Positions 51,608-60,206 of a DNA stretch of 64,000 nucleotides are shown here, in pieces. Position numbers and translations under genes: made by a program. The stretch is from Betaproteobacteria bacterium (GTDB lineage Bacteria > Pseudomonadota > Gammaproteobacteria > Burkholderiales > Burkholderiaceae_F): assembly GCA_005882215.1 (NCBI GenBank), contig VBCK01000146.1:1-64000 (forward strand). Reading direction: 5' to 3'. The notes under the pieces were generated by a model that was not told the DNA's origin, ran no database searches, and worked only from the letters and a program-made list of their open reading frames with translations. Numbering within the stretch: the stretch's first letter is position 1; the number at the start of each line of letters is the position of its first letter.

Positions 51608-52966
51608 ATGCAGATCGCGTCCACGGCGGCCGAAGGCGAACGCGCGGTGCCGGCCGTTGCGCGGGTCGTCGGCTCCCGTCCCGTGCTGGACCGATGGGCG
51701 GTGGCGGCTACCGTGGCCGGCAACGCGCTGGAGTTCTACGATTTCCTGGTCTACTCGACCTTCGCCGTCTACATCGGCAAAGCTTTTTTCCCCACGCGCA
51801 CCGAGTTCGCCGGCCTTTTGCTGTCGCTTGCCACCTTCGGGGTCGGTTTCTTCACGCGACCCCTGGGCGGGCTGCTGATCGGCGCCATGGGCGATCGGGC
51901 CGGCCGCCGGCCGGCCCTGATGTTGACGATCGGCCTGATGGCCGTCGGTACCCTCGGCGTGGCGGTGACGCCGTCGTATGCCGCCATCGGAATTGCCGCG
52001 CCCGTGATTCTCGTTGCCGCCCGGCTGGTCCAGGGCCTGGCGCTCGGCGGAGAGGTCGGGCCTTCGACCGCGGTGCTGCTCGAATGCTCGCCGCCGGGCC
52101 GGCGCGGCATTTACACGAGTTGGCAGTCGGCGAGCCAGGGGATTGCGATCCTGGCCGCCGGACTGGTCGGCGTCGTGCTGGGCGCGGTTCTGAGCCCGGA
52201 GCAACTCGCCGATTGGGGCTGGCGGGTGGCGTTCGCTTTGGGCCTGATCATCGTGCCGGTCGGGCTGTACATCCGGCGCCGGCTGCCCGAGACCCTGATG
52301 CGGCGGCCCGACACTGGCACCAGCGCCGGCGTGATTCGAGTGGTATGGAACCAGCATCTGGGCTCGATGACACTGGCGATCCTGGTGATCATGTGCATGA
52401 CGATCTCGGTCTACGTGAACAACTACATGACGACCTACGCGCTCACAACGCTCGGCTTGCCGGCGTTCAAGGCGATGTGGGCGACGCTGATCGGGGGAGC
52501 GGCCATCGCTGTGGGCGCAGTCTGGAGCGGCCAGCTGTCCGACCGGTTCGGCCGAAAGCCGCTGATGATCGTATCCCGCGTGGCGCTGGTGCTGGTTGTC
52601 TACCCGGCGTACGTGTTGCTGGTGAATGAAAAGTCGCTCTGGGCTCTGGTGTCGGTGAGCGCGCTGCTGAACCTGCTTTCGACCCTCGGTGCCGCCGCGG
52701 CCCTGGTTGCAATCGCCGAAATCTTCCCGAACCAGGTTCGCAGCGCGGGCTTCGCGATTTCCTATGCGGTCTCGGTCAGCGTCTTTGGCGGTTCCACGCA
52801 ATTCGTGATCGCCTGGCTGATCGGGGTGACCGGCGATCCGCTGTCGCCCGCGTACTACGTGATTCTGACCAGCCTCGTCAGTTTGATCGCGATGTTCCGG
52901 ATGCCGGAGACGTTCACGCCCTCAGAGCGGGCTGCCGCGCGCCGGGCCGAAGCGGCCCCCGGATAG
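51608..52966 (+). CDS. MFS transporter, metabolite:H+ symporter (MHS) type
   Basis: 452 aa with 12 predicted helices. Signatures: GNALEFYDFLVYSTFA near 38, RPLGGLLIGAMGDRAGRRPAL near 86 (loop 2-3), GLALGGEVGPSTAVLLECSPPGRRG near 150, and SDRFGRKPLM in the second half. This matches the family of citrate/dicarboxylate/proline-betaine symporters (CitA, KgtP, ProP). The substrate cannot be read from sequence. Ten bases behind spoVR, so possibly expressed with the stationary-phase trio. Confidence 0.88.
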   Translation: MQIASTAAEGERAVPAVARVVGSRPVLDRWAVAATVAGNALEFYDFLVYSTFAVYIGKAFFPTRTEFAGLLLSLATFGVGFFTRPLGGLLIGAMGDRAGRRPALMLTIGLMAVGTLGVAVTPSYAAIGIAAPVILVAARLVQGLALGGEVGPSTAVLLECSPPGRRGIYTSWQSASQGIAILAAGLVGVVLGAVLSPEQLADWGWRVAFALGLIIVPVGLYIRRRLPETLMRRPDTGTSAGVIRVVWNQHLGSMTLAILVIMCMTISVYVNNYMTTYALTTLGLPAFKAMWATLIGGAAIAVGAVWSGQLSDRFGRKPLMIVSRVALVLVVYPAYVLLVNEKSLWALVSVSALLNLLSTLGAAAALVAIAEIFPNQVRSAGFAISYAVSVSVFGGSTQFVIAWLIGVTGDPLSPAYYVILTSLVSLIAMFRMPETFTPSERAAARRAEAAPG

Positions 52967-53009
52967 GCCGGACCGGCCGCATTTCCACGCTGCCGACGGC
53001 GCCTCGCGA

Positions 53010-53960
53010 TCATCTGCGCTGCAGCTGACCGCGCAGCGCTTCGACTGAAATGGTGGTCGTGCCGCCTGCGGGCACCCGCGGCGGCGCCTTCCAGCCAAGG
53101 CCATAGCTGATCTCGAACGTCAATCCGATCCGCCCTGTGCTGTCGCGCTGCGCCTCCAGCTCGGCCAGCAGGGCCCTGGCCTGTCGGCCCGAGGGCATCC
53201 CCGCGTAGCGGTCGTCGCGCGGATTGCCTCCGAGGGCGCGCACTTCGGCCAGCAGCTGCCGGGCCGATCGATAGGTCAGGCGGATAGCCTCCGATTCGGT
53301 GACGGGCGACGAAAAACCGGCCGCGACCATCATGTCGCCCAGGTCGTGCATGTCGACGAAAGGCATCGGCCGTGCATGGGGCAGCGCGGCCGCGCATGCC
53401 TCACGCAGCTCGCGCAGCGTGTCCGGGCCCAGGCTGCTGAACAGCAACAGGCCTCCTTCGCGCAGAACCCGAGCAATCTCGGGGAAGACCCGGTGCGGCG
53501 CCGGGTGCCAGTTCAGCATCAGGTTGGAGAACACGCAGTCGACACTGTCGCTCGCGAGCGGCACGCAATCGGCGTTGGCGCACATCCGAAGCGCGTGCGA
53601 CCGCGGCCGCAGCGTGCGCGGCAGCCAGCGCGCGAACGCGGGCCCACCCTGCGGGGCCTGCACCAGCATCGCGTGGGAAAGGTCGATGCCGATCCAGGTC
53701 CCGGGCGCAAAATGCCTCAGCAGCGCCGCCTGCTGGGCCCCCGCTCCGCAACCCAGGTCCACCACGATGCGCCCGTCAGGCCGAATTGTTTCGAGGCGCT
53801 CGAACAGGCGCTGCCCCACCTCGCGCACTATCGTGGAAGCGCCCGCGAAGCGGCGCGCGCGCTGGTCGAACTGGCGCTGAACCGTGACGCAGCGGGCCGG
53901 CACCCGGATAGGTCCGGCGACCGCCTCGGATGGATCGACACTGCCGGACTCGGGAGTCAT
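53010..53960 (-). CDS. bioC: Malonyl-ACP O-methyltransferase BioC
   Basis: 316 aa. SAM-binding motif IVVDLGCGAGAQQAALLRHF near 63-82, then VPLASDSVDCVFSNLMLNWHP near 130-150 and the BioC-typical RVLREGGLLLFSSLGPDTLRELR. It methylates malonyl-ACP to start pimelate synthesis for biotin. A 30-residue N-terminal stretch before RQFDQRARRF is non-conserved. No other bio genes are in the window. It diverges from comF over 60 bp. Confidence 0.87.
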   Translation of the reverse strand: MTPESGSVDPSEAVAGPIRVPARCVTVQRQFDQRARRFAGASTIVREVGQRLFERLETIRPDGRIVVDLGCGAGAQQAALLRHFAPGTWIGIDLSHAMLVQAPQGGPAFARWLPRTLRPRSHALRMCANADCVPLASDSVDCVFSNLMLNWHPAPHRVFPEIARVLREGGLLLFSSLGPDTLRELREACAAALPHARPMPFVDMHDLGDMMVAAGFSSPVTESEAIRLTYRSARQLLAEVRALGGNPRDDRYAGMPSGRQARALLAELEAQRDSTGRIGLTFEISYGLGWKAPPRVPAGGTTTISVEALRGQLQRR

Positions 53961-54020
53961 CGGAACACGGATTCGTACCTGACCCGGCTGGCGCGCGGCG
54001 CGCCAGTATATGCTCGGGCG

Positions 54021-54806
54021 ATGATCGGACCGCTTCGCGCCGCCAGGGTCATCCGCAGTGCCGGCGCTCTGGCGAGCGCCGTTGACCGCGTCTTTTACCA
54101 CCCCTATAAGCGCGCCCTTGACCGATTCAGCGCTGGCCTGCGGCGGTTGGCCGCGCCGTACTGCGCGGTGTGCCGGGTCGAACCCGGCGATCCGATCTGC
54201 CCGGGCTGCCTGCAGGATTTCTTCGACCCACGCTGCGTGCGCTGCACCGTGTGCGGCGCGCGCCTTGCCGGCGTCGCGCCCGCGTCACGTTGTGGCCATT
54301 GCCTGACCGCTGCGCCGGCGTTCGACCGCACGATCGTGCTGGGCGACTACGCGCCGCCGCTCGATGCCATGGTGGTGGCGCTGAAGTCCGGTGGCCGCCT
54401 CGACCTGGCACGCGTGTTCGGGGATCTGCTGGCCGAGCGGATCGGGCACCGCGTGCCGATCGACTGCCTGCTCCCCGTGCCGATGAGCGCCCGCCGCCAG
54501 CGGGAGCGCGGCTTCAACCAGTCGCTGGAAATCGCTCGCGTGATCGCACGTCGTTTGTCGGTGCCGCTGCGGCCCCGGGCGCTGCTGCGCCGGCGCGCCG
54601 GTCCGCCCCAGCAATCGCTGCCGCTGGCGGCGCGCCGTGGCAACGTACGCGACGCATTTGCGCTGAGCGCACCGCTGCGCGCGCGGCGGGCGGCGCTGGT
54701 CGACGATGTGATGACCAGTGGCGCCACGCTGGACGAACTGGCGCGGGTTGTGAAACGCGCGGGAGTCGAGCAGGTGGTCAACCTGGTGGTCGCGCGTACC
54801 GAATGA
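54021..54806 (+). CDS. comF: ComF-family phosphoribosyltransferase-like protein
   Basis: 261 aa. Two zinc ribbons (CAVC/CPGC, then CTVC/CGHC, residues 48-98) precede a type I PRTase fold with LLPVPMSARRQRERGFNQSLEIA near 154 and the PRPP loop ALVDDVMTSGATLDE near 226. ComF is needed for DNA uptake in competent bacteria, probably by assisting import or recombination of single strands. Usual context beside bioC and trmL. Confidence 0.92.
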   Translation: MIGPLRAARVIRSAGALASAVDRVFYHPYKRALDRFSAGLRRLAAPYCAVCRVEPGDPICPGCLQDFFDPRCVRCTVCGARLAGVAPASRCGHCLTAAPAFDRTIVLGDYAPPLDAMVVALKSGGRLDLARVFGDLLAERIGHRVPIDCLLPVPMSARRQRERGFNQSLEIARVIARRLSVPLRPRALLRRRAGPPQQSLPLAARRGNVRDAFALSAPLRARRAALVDDVMTSGATLDELARVVKRAGVEQVVNLVVARTE

Positions 54807-54815
54807 GCGACGCTG

Positions 54816-55286
54816 ATGTTCCACGTGGTGCTGGTCGAGCCGCAGATCCCGCCGAACACCGGCAACGTGATCCGGCTGTGCGCCAACACCGGCGCCCGGC
54901 TGCATCTGGTGCAGCCGCTCGGCTTCGCGCTGGATCATGCGCGGATGCGGCGCGCCGGGCTCGATTACCACGAATTTGCCCAGGTCGCAGTGCACGCCAG
55001 CTTCGATGCCATGCTGCAATCCGAACGGCCGGATCCACAACGCCTGTTTGCGCTGAGCCGGCACGGTAGCGCGCATTTTGCGGAGGTCGAATTCCGCGCC
55101 GGCGACTGGTTCGTATTCGGATCGGAAGACACGGGGCTGCCGGCCGGGGTGCGCGAGCAGTTCCCGGCCGCGCGCCAGCTCAGGCTGCCGATGCGGCCCG
55201 GCAACCGCAGCCTGAACCTGTCCAACGCAGTGGCCGTCGTCGTGTTCGAGGCCTGGCGGCAGTCCGGCTTCTCCGGCGGCGTGTAA
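54816..55286 (+). CDS. trmL: tRNA (cytidine/uridine-34-2'-O)-methyltransferase
   Basis: 156 aa SPOUT enzyme. EPQIPPNTGNVIRLCANTG (8-26) binds SAM; FGSEDTGLP near 102 and RSLNLSNAVAVVVFEAWRQ at the C-terminus form the knot. It methylates the wobble ribose of tRNA-Leu isoacceptors. Starts ten bases after comF. A tandem 11-bp repeat follows its stop. Confidence 0.93.
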   Translation: MFHVVLVEPQIPPNTGNVIRLCANTGARLHLVQPLGFALDHARMRRAGLDYHEFAQVAVHASFDAMLQSERPDPQRLFALSRHGSAHFAEVEFRAGDWFVFGSEDTGLPAGVREQFPAARQLRLPMRPGNRSLNLSNAVAVVVFEAWRQSGFSGGV

Positions 55287-55306
55287 CCGTCAGGCAACCG
55301 TCAGGC
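55285..55306 (+). repeat. 11-bp tandem repeat between trmL and the LOG gene
   Basis: AACCGTCAGGC occurs twice in a row. The duplication supplies two in-frame TGA codons for the minus-strand gene, of which the first met (55301) ends the protein. Confidence 0.7.
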
Positions 55307-55897
55307 AACCGGCTCGAGCTGTGACAGTGCCGCCTCCGGTGTAGCCGCCGGCCGCAACAGGCGAGCCTGGTCGGCAGCCACGAAGCCCGAGTCGACCGCG
55401 TGCTGGATCCAGTGCAGCAACGGGTCGAAATAGCCGCCGACGTTGACCAGCGCCAACGGCTTGCGCTGCAATCCGAGTTGCAGCCAGGTCAGCATCTCGA
55501 ACGTTTCGTCGAGGGTCCCGTAGCCGCCCGGAAGAACGAGGAAGCCGTCCGCGCGATCGGCCATCAACTGCTTGCGCTGGTGCATCGAGTCGACCACGAT
55601 CAGCTCGGAAAGACTCGGGTGCGCACCCTCGGGGCGCATCAGCTGTCGCGGGATCACGCCGATCACCCGTCCGCCGGCCGCCAGCGCGGCGTCCGCCAGC
55701 GCACCCATCATTCCGATGTGGCCGCCGCCATAGACAAGCGTCAGGCCGCGCCGTGCCAGCAGCGCTCCGGTGTCGCGCGCGGTCTCGATGAATCGGGGGT
55801 CGCGGCCCGGCGCGGATCCGCAGAAGACGCACACGCTGCTCAGCTGCGTACCCGCGAGGCGGTCCTGCTTGCTCACGAACGCCCGACCCAGGCTCAC
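55301..55897 (-). CDS. LOG-family (TIGR00730) nucleotide phosphoribohydrolase
   Basis: 198 aa if the GTG at 55897, overlapping the gpsA stop (GTGA), is used. A second GTG seven codons later gives 191. Rossmann-like fold with VCVFCGSAPGRDPRF, GLTLVYGGGHIGMMGALAD and the hallmark PGGYGTLDE. LOG proteins hydrolyse cytokinin-type or other nucleoside 5'-monophosphates, releasing the base and ribose-5-phosphate. In bacteria they may salvage or detoxify modified nucleotides. Confidence 0.9.
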   Translation of the reverse strand: MSLGRAFVSKQDRLAGTQLSSVCVFCGSAPGRDPRFIETARDTGALLARRGLTLVYGGGHIGMMGALADAALAAGGRVIGVIPRQLMRPEGAHPSLSELIVVDSMHQRKQLMADRADGFLVLPGGYGTLDETFEMLTWLQLGLQRKPLALVNVGGYFDPLLHWIQHAVDSGFVAADQARLLRPAATPEAALSQLEPVA

Positions 55898-56883
55898 GCG
55901 CCTTCGTTGCGCGGCTCGCGCGCGAGCAGCTGCCCCAGGGCCGCGCTCGGGCTCAGCCGCCCGTCCAGCACCGCGCACACCGCCTCGGTGATGGGCATGT
56001 CGACGCCCGTCTCGCGGGCGCGCGCGGCCGTGGCCGGCGCCGACCAGACGCCCTCGGCGACGTGGCCGAGCTCGGCCAGTGCGTGCTGCAGTTCGACGCC
56101 GCGCCCGAGCGCCAGTCCCACGCGCCGGTTGCGCGACTGCTCGCCGGTACAGGTCAGTATCAGGTCGCCCAGGCCGGTCAGGCCGGTGAACGTGCCGGCG
56201 CGCCCGCCGAGCGCCACGCCGAGCCGCGTGGCCTCGGCCAATCCCCGTGTGATCAGCGCGGCCCTCGCGTTGTTGCCCAGTCCGAGTGCATCGGCGATAC
56301 CGGTGCCGATCGCCATCACGTTCTTCACCGCGCCGCCCACCTCGACTCCGACCACATCCTGAGTGGAGTAGATGCGCAGCGAATCGCCGTGCAGGGCACG
56401 CGTGACCTGCACGCACAAATCGGCGCTGCCCGCCACGGTCAGCGCCGTCGGCAGGCCGCGCGCAACTTCGTCGGCGAAGCTAGGGCCGGACAGCGCTCCA
56501 GCCTGATGTCCCGGCAATTCGTCGGCCACGATCTGATGCGGCAGCATCCCGCTCTCGCGCTCGAAGCCCTTGCACAGCCACACCACGGTCGGCAGATCGG
56601 CGGCCGCGCGCAAGGCCTGCAGAGTCGGTCGCAGCCCGGCGGTGGGCGTGGCGAGCGCAACCAGGCCGCCGGCGGCGAACCGGACGGCTTGCTCCAATTC
56701 GCCGGTGACGACGATCGATTCGGGCAGCCGGATGCCGGGCAGGTAACGCTCGTTGACGCGCTGCTGGCACAGCTGCCGCACGTGCTCGGGACTGCGCGCC
56801 CACAGCGTCACTTCCCGGCGGCCCGCCAGCGCACATGCGAGCGCGGTGCCCCAGGCGCCGGCACCGAGGATCGAGATGCGCAT
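55894..56883 (-). CDS. gpsA: Glycerol-3-phosphate dehydrogenase [NAD(P)+]
   Basis: 329 aa. NAD(P) loop ILGAGAWGTALA (4-15), CKGFERESG near 104, LSGPSFADEVARGLPTA near 133, and the catalytic Lys in GGAVKNVMAIGTGIADALG near 184. It makes sn-glycerol-3-phosphate for phospholipids. Located directly downstream of secB in the order rhodanese-grx-secB-gpsA. Confidence 0.96.
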   Translation of the reverse strand: MRISILGAGAWGTALACALAGRREVTLWARSPEHVRQLCQQRVNERYLPGIRLPESIVVTGELEQAVRFAAGGLVALATPTAGLRPTLQALRAAADLPTVVWLCKGFERESGMLPHQIVADELPGHQAGALSGPSFADEVARGLPTALTVAGSADLCVQVTRALHGDSLRIYSTQDVVGVEVGGAVKNVMAIGTGIADALGLGNNARAALITRGLAEATRLGVALGGRAGTFTGLTGLGDLILTCTGEQSRNRRVGLALGRGVELQHALAELGHVAEGVWSAPATAARARETGVDMPITEAVCAVLDGRLSPSAALGQLLAREPRNEGA

Positions 56884-56920
56884 CCGAGCCCGGGTGTGCC
56901 CGCCTCGTCTCCGCCCGGTC

Positions 56921-57436
56921 CTACTGCCGAATGTTGGAGCCCGGCGGCACGATGATCGGCGACTGGGTTCGCGCGTTCTGCTCCAGCCTTTGCCGGTACA
57001 GCGCCTCGAAGTTGATCTCGGCCAGATGGATGGACGGCAGGCCGGTGCGACCGACCAGATCGGCCACGTTCGCGCGCAGGTACGGGTAGACGATGCCGGG
57101 ACAAACGATCCCGAGCACCGGGTCGAACTGCTCGGCCGGCAGTCCGCGCACCTCGAAAATGCCGGCCTGCTTGGCTTCGACCAGGAACAGCACCTTGTCC
57201 TTGATCCGCGCGGTCACGGTCACCCGCACCACGACCTCGAAGATCGCGTCGGCGACTTTCTCGTTGCCGATATCCATCTGCACATCGACCTGCGGCGCGC
57301 TTTGCTCCAGCAGGATGCCCGGCGCGTTCGGCATCTCGAGCGACGCGTCCTTCAGATAGATCCGCTGCACGGTGAACACGGTGCCCGGGGTGGGCGCGTT
57401 GCCGTCGGCGGCGGTCGGTGTGGGATTCTGTGTCAT
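56921..57436 (-). CDS. secB: Protein-export chaperone SecB
   Basis: 171 aa. Recognisable SecB beta-sheet [19 protein letters not shown] (near 21-39), [22 protein letters not shown]-type central strands, and [36 protein letters not shown]. It holds preproteins unfolded and passes them to SecA. Sits between grx and gpsA. Confidence 0.95.
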   Translation of the reverse strand: MTQNPTPTAADGNAPTPGTVFTVQRIYLKDASLEMPNAPGILLEQSAPQVDVQMDIGNEKVADAIFEVVVRVTVTARIKDKVLFLVEAKQAGIFEVRGLPAEQFDPVLGIVCPGIVYPYLRANVADLVGRTGLPSIHLAEINFEALYRQRLEQNARTQSPIIVPPGSNIRQ

Positions 57437-57446
57437 GGCGTCGTCG

Positions 57447-57722
57447 TCAGGGTTGGAGCAGGCCCATCAGTTTGCCTTCGCGATCCAGCTCAGCCAGTTC
57501 CTCGAAGCCACCGACGTGCAAACCGTCGATGAAAATCTGGGGCACGGTGCGTCGCCCCGTTTGCCGGATCATTTCCTCGCGCAGCGCCGGATCCAGGTCC
57601 ACGCGCAGCTTCTCGATCGATCCGACTCCGCGCGCCAACAGAAGGCGCTCGGCTCGGATGCAAAACGGACACACCGCCGTACTGTACATGCGTATCGGTA
57701 CGGGCATCGAACCGCCTGTCAT
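57447..57722 (-). CDS. grxC: Glutaredoxin 3
   Basis: 91 aa. Active site [15 protein letters not shown] (Cys18, Cys21), the cis-Pro [12 protein letters not shown] and the GSH-binding [10 protein letters not shown]. It reduces disulfides and glutathione adducts. The ATG overlaps the rhodanese stop (ATGA). A second ATG five codons in would give the classical 86-residue length. Stop is ten bases before secB. Confidence 0.94.
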   Translation of the reverse strand: MTGGSMPVPIRMYSTAVCPFCIRAERLLLARGVGSIEKLRVDLDPALREEMIRQTGRRTVPQIFIDGLHVGGFEELAELDREGKLMGLLQP

Positions 57723-58126
57723 TTGCGGATCGGCAGGCCCGCCTGGCGCCAGGCCGCAACTCCGCCGGCCAGCACGTAGACCTCGCCGACCCCGCTCGCC
57801 CGCAACTTCGATGCGGCGCCATGGGCGGTACGGCCATGGTCGCACACCAGTATCACGGGACGATCCTTGCGCAGTTCGTTGCAGCGCTGGCCGATTTCTG
57901 CTGCCGGGATGTTGCGTGCATTGGGCACCGAGCCGGTCGCGAACTGATCGGCCGGACGCACATCGACCACTTGCGCGTGGCGCGAATTGATCATTTGCGT
58001 GGCCGCCAGCGTCGTCACGCTGGGCCCGCCCGCGCGGTCGCGCAGCAGCGGCCATAGCAGAAACCCGCCGCTGAGGCAGGCCATCGCGATCAGCAGCAGG
58101 TTGACCCTGTCCAGAAAGAACTGCAC
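57719..58126 (-). CDS. Membrane-anchored rhodanese-like protein
   Basis: 135 aa. An N-terminal helix ([19 protein letters not shown], 10-28) anchors a single rhodanese domain. [20 protein letters not shown] is near 55, and the active-site loop is [14 protein letters not shown] (catalytic Cys near 95). It resembles YibN, the standard neighbour of grxC-secB-gpsA. The sulfur acceptor is unknown. It diverges from gpmA over 47 bp. Confidence 0.9.
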   Translation of the reverse strand: MQFFLDRVNLLLIAMACLSGGFLLWPLLRDRAGGPSVTTLAATQMINSRHAQVVDVRPADQFATGSVPNARNIPAAEIGQRCNELRKDRPVILVCDHGRTAHGAASKLRASGVGEVYVLAGGVAAWRQAGLPIRK

Positions 58127-58173
58127 TTGAAAAGCGAGATGGAGTGTGGGCCGTGATTATAGAATGGGCGTCG

Positions 58174-58872
58174 ATGAGCACCCACCGGCTGGTACTGCTA
58201 CGACATGGCCAGAGCCAGTGGAACCTGGAAGACCGGTTCACCCGCTGGGCCGACGTCGATTTGAGCGACGAGGGCGAGCGCGAGGCGCGCGGGGCCGCGC
58301 GGCTGCTGCGCGAGCAGGGCTTCGCCTTCGACATTGCATATACGTCGGTGCTGCGACGCGCGATCCGCACGCTGTGGATCGTGCTGGACGGACTGGACCG
58401 GATGTGGATCCCGGTCGTGCACACCTGGCGGCTGAACGAACGCCACTACGGCGCGTTGCAGGGCCTGAACAAGCACGAAACGGCGTTGCGTTTCGGCCAG
58501 GAGCAGGTGCACCTGTGGCGCCGCTCGTATTCGGTACAGCCTCCGTCGCTGACGGTGGACGACGAGCGCTGGAGCGGGCGCGATCCGCGCTATCACATGC
58601 TGCAGCCCGAACAGGTTCCGCTGACCGAATCGCTACGGGACACGGTCGACCGGGTCGTGCCGTTCTGGAACGACTCGATTGCCCCTGCTCTGTCGCGTGG
58701 GCGCAGCGTGCTGATCGCGGCGCACGGAAACTCGCTGCGGGCGTTGGTCAAGTTCCTGGATCGAGTGTCCGACGACGACATCGTCGGGCTGAACATTCCG
58801 ACCGGCGCTCCGCTCGTGTACGAGCTGGACGATGCGCTGCGGCCGAACAGGCACTTCTACCTGGTGTCCTGA
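58174..58872 (+). CDS. gpmA: 2,3-bisphosphoglycerate-dependent phosphoglycerate mutase
   Basis: 232 aa. Catalytic His11 in [29 protein letters not shown] near 58, [14 protein letters not shown] near 89, and the second His in [14 protein letters not shown] near 183. Interconverts 3- and 2-phosphoglycerate in glycolysis. The chosen ATG fits the family N-terminus. The open frame extends ten codons upstream. Confidence 0.95.
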   Translation: MSTHRLVLLRHGQSQWNLEDRFTRWADVDLSDEGEREARGAARLLREQGFAFDIAYTSVLRRAIRTLWIVLDGLDRMWIPVVHTWRLNERHYGALQGLNKHETALRFGQEQVHLWRRSYSVQPPSLTVDDERWSGRDPRYHMLQPEQVPLTESLRDTVDRVVPFWNDSIAPALSRGRSVLIAAHGNSLRALVKFLDRVSDDDIVGLNIPTGAPLVYELDDALRPNRHFYLVS

Positions 58873-58891
58873 GTCGCCGGGGGGACATCGA

Positions 58892-60169
58892 ATGCGCATC
58901 CGGGCAGCGTGCCTGGCGCTTGCGCTGAGCCTGGCATCTGCCGGTGCCGTGGGCCAGAAGGCCCACCCGGCCGGCGGGGCCGGCGCGCGGGATTCGGAGG
59001 GAGCTCCGGTCAGCGCCCAGCGCAAGCAGCAGCTGCAGGGCGAGCAGCGCGAGCTGCGGGCGCGGCTGACGCAGTTGAAAAAGCGCCTGGCCGAGGCCGA
59101 GACGGCGCACTCGGAGGCATCCGATGCCCTGGCGGAGTCCGAGACGGCGATCTCCGCAGCCAATCGCCGCCTGCGCGAGCTGGCGCAGTCGCGCCGTCAG
59201 GTCGAAGCGCAGATCAGCGCACTGCAGGAGCGGCAGCGAAGCACCCGATCGCGCCAGGGTACGCACGAGCGGGCGGCCGGACAGATGATCCGGACCCGGT
59301 TCAGCCTGGAACGTCGGCGTCCGTGGCAGGAGCTGCTCGATGGGGCTGCGCCCGGCAGCTCCGCCCGCGAGCGCCTGTATATCGATCGCGTGATACACGA
59401 GGAATTACGCCAGATCGGCGACCTTCGGCAGCGCCACGAGGAGCTGGTCGAGCTGGAGGCGCAATCGCGCGACCGCAGGGCCGAGCTGGCTTCGATCGCG
59501 GCGGAGGAGGGATCGAGCCGGGCCCAGTTGCTGAATCAACAGGCCACCCGCAAGGCCACGCTGGCGCGCCTTTCGCTCGAAATCGCCACCCAGCGTCGCT
59601 CGGTAGCGGTGCTGGAGCACGACGAGGCTCGGCTCGGTTCCTTGATCGACCAGATTTCGCGCCTGCTCGCGGAACAGGCACGCCGGCATGCGCCCGCGCA
59701 CCCTCCGCCTACGGCGGCCGTGCCCCACGGTGGGGCACCGAGCCCGGCAGCCTTCATCGCGCTGCTGGGCAAGCTGGAGCTGCCGGTCGATGGTCAATTG
59801 GGGGCACGCTTCGGAGCCGCGCGCCGCGACGAGGACGGCCAGCCGCAGGCCGGCGCTCCCACCTGGAAAGGGCTGTTTATCCGTGCGCCGGCTGGGGCCG
59901 AGGTACACGCGGTGGCCGCCGGTCGGGTCGTATTCGCCGACTGGCTGCGTGGCTTTGGCAACCTGATGATTCTGGATCACGGTGATGGGCTCTTGTCGGT
60001 CTACGGCAACAACGAAACGCTGCTGCGCGGCATCGGCGACGCGGTTCAGGCGCGGGAGGTCATTGCCGCGGTCGGCAGCACCGGAGGCAGCCAGGATTCC
60101 GGCCTATACTTCGAATTGAGGTATCAGGGCAAGCCTTTCGATCCGCTCGCGTGGATGGGTCCGCGCTAG
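58892..60169 (+). CDS. envC: EnvC-type murein hydrolase activator
   Basis: 425 aa. A signal peptide (1-21) is followed by two long coiled-coil stretches (about 40-130 and 175-270). The C-terminal LytM domain (about 300-425) is degenerate: WKGLFIRAPAG replaces the first zinc ligands and LYFELRYQG replaces HxH, exactly as in E. coli EnvC, so it cannot cleave peptidoglycan itself. It should activate AmiA/AmiB amidases under FtsEX control. GGGGGGA six bases before the ATG fixes the start. ctpA follows by 37 bp. Confidence 0.92.
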   Translation: MRIRAACLALALSLASAGAVGQKAHPAGGAGARDSEGAPVSAQRKQQLQGEQRELRARLTQLKKRLAEAETAHSEASDALAESETAISAANRRLRELAQSRRQVEAQISALQERQRSTRSRQGTHERAAGQMIRTRFSLERRRPWQELLDGAAPGSSARERLYIDRVIHEELRQIGDLRQRHEELVELEAQSRDRRAELASIAAEEGSSRAQLLNQQATRKATLARLSLEIATQRRSVAVLEHDEARLGSLIDQISRLLAEQARRHAPAHPPPTAAVPHGGAPSPAAFIALLGKLELPVDGQLGARFGAARRDEDGQPQAGAPTWKGLFIRAPAGAEVHAVAAGRVVFADWLRGFGNLMILDHGDGLLSVYGNNETLLRGIGDAVQAREVIAAVGSTGGSQDSGLYFELRYQGKPFDPLAWMGPR

Positions 60170-60206
60170 TTTAGCGAGTCTGACAAACCCCTGGCCTGGA
60201 GGCGGC

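Noticed and set aside
58127-58165. Sigma-70 promoter for gpmA (TTGAAA ... TATAGA)
   Set aside because: The spacing of the two hexamers is about 25 bp, too long for a functional pair.
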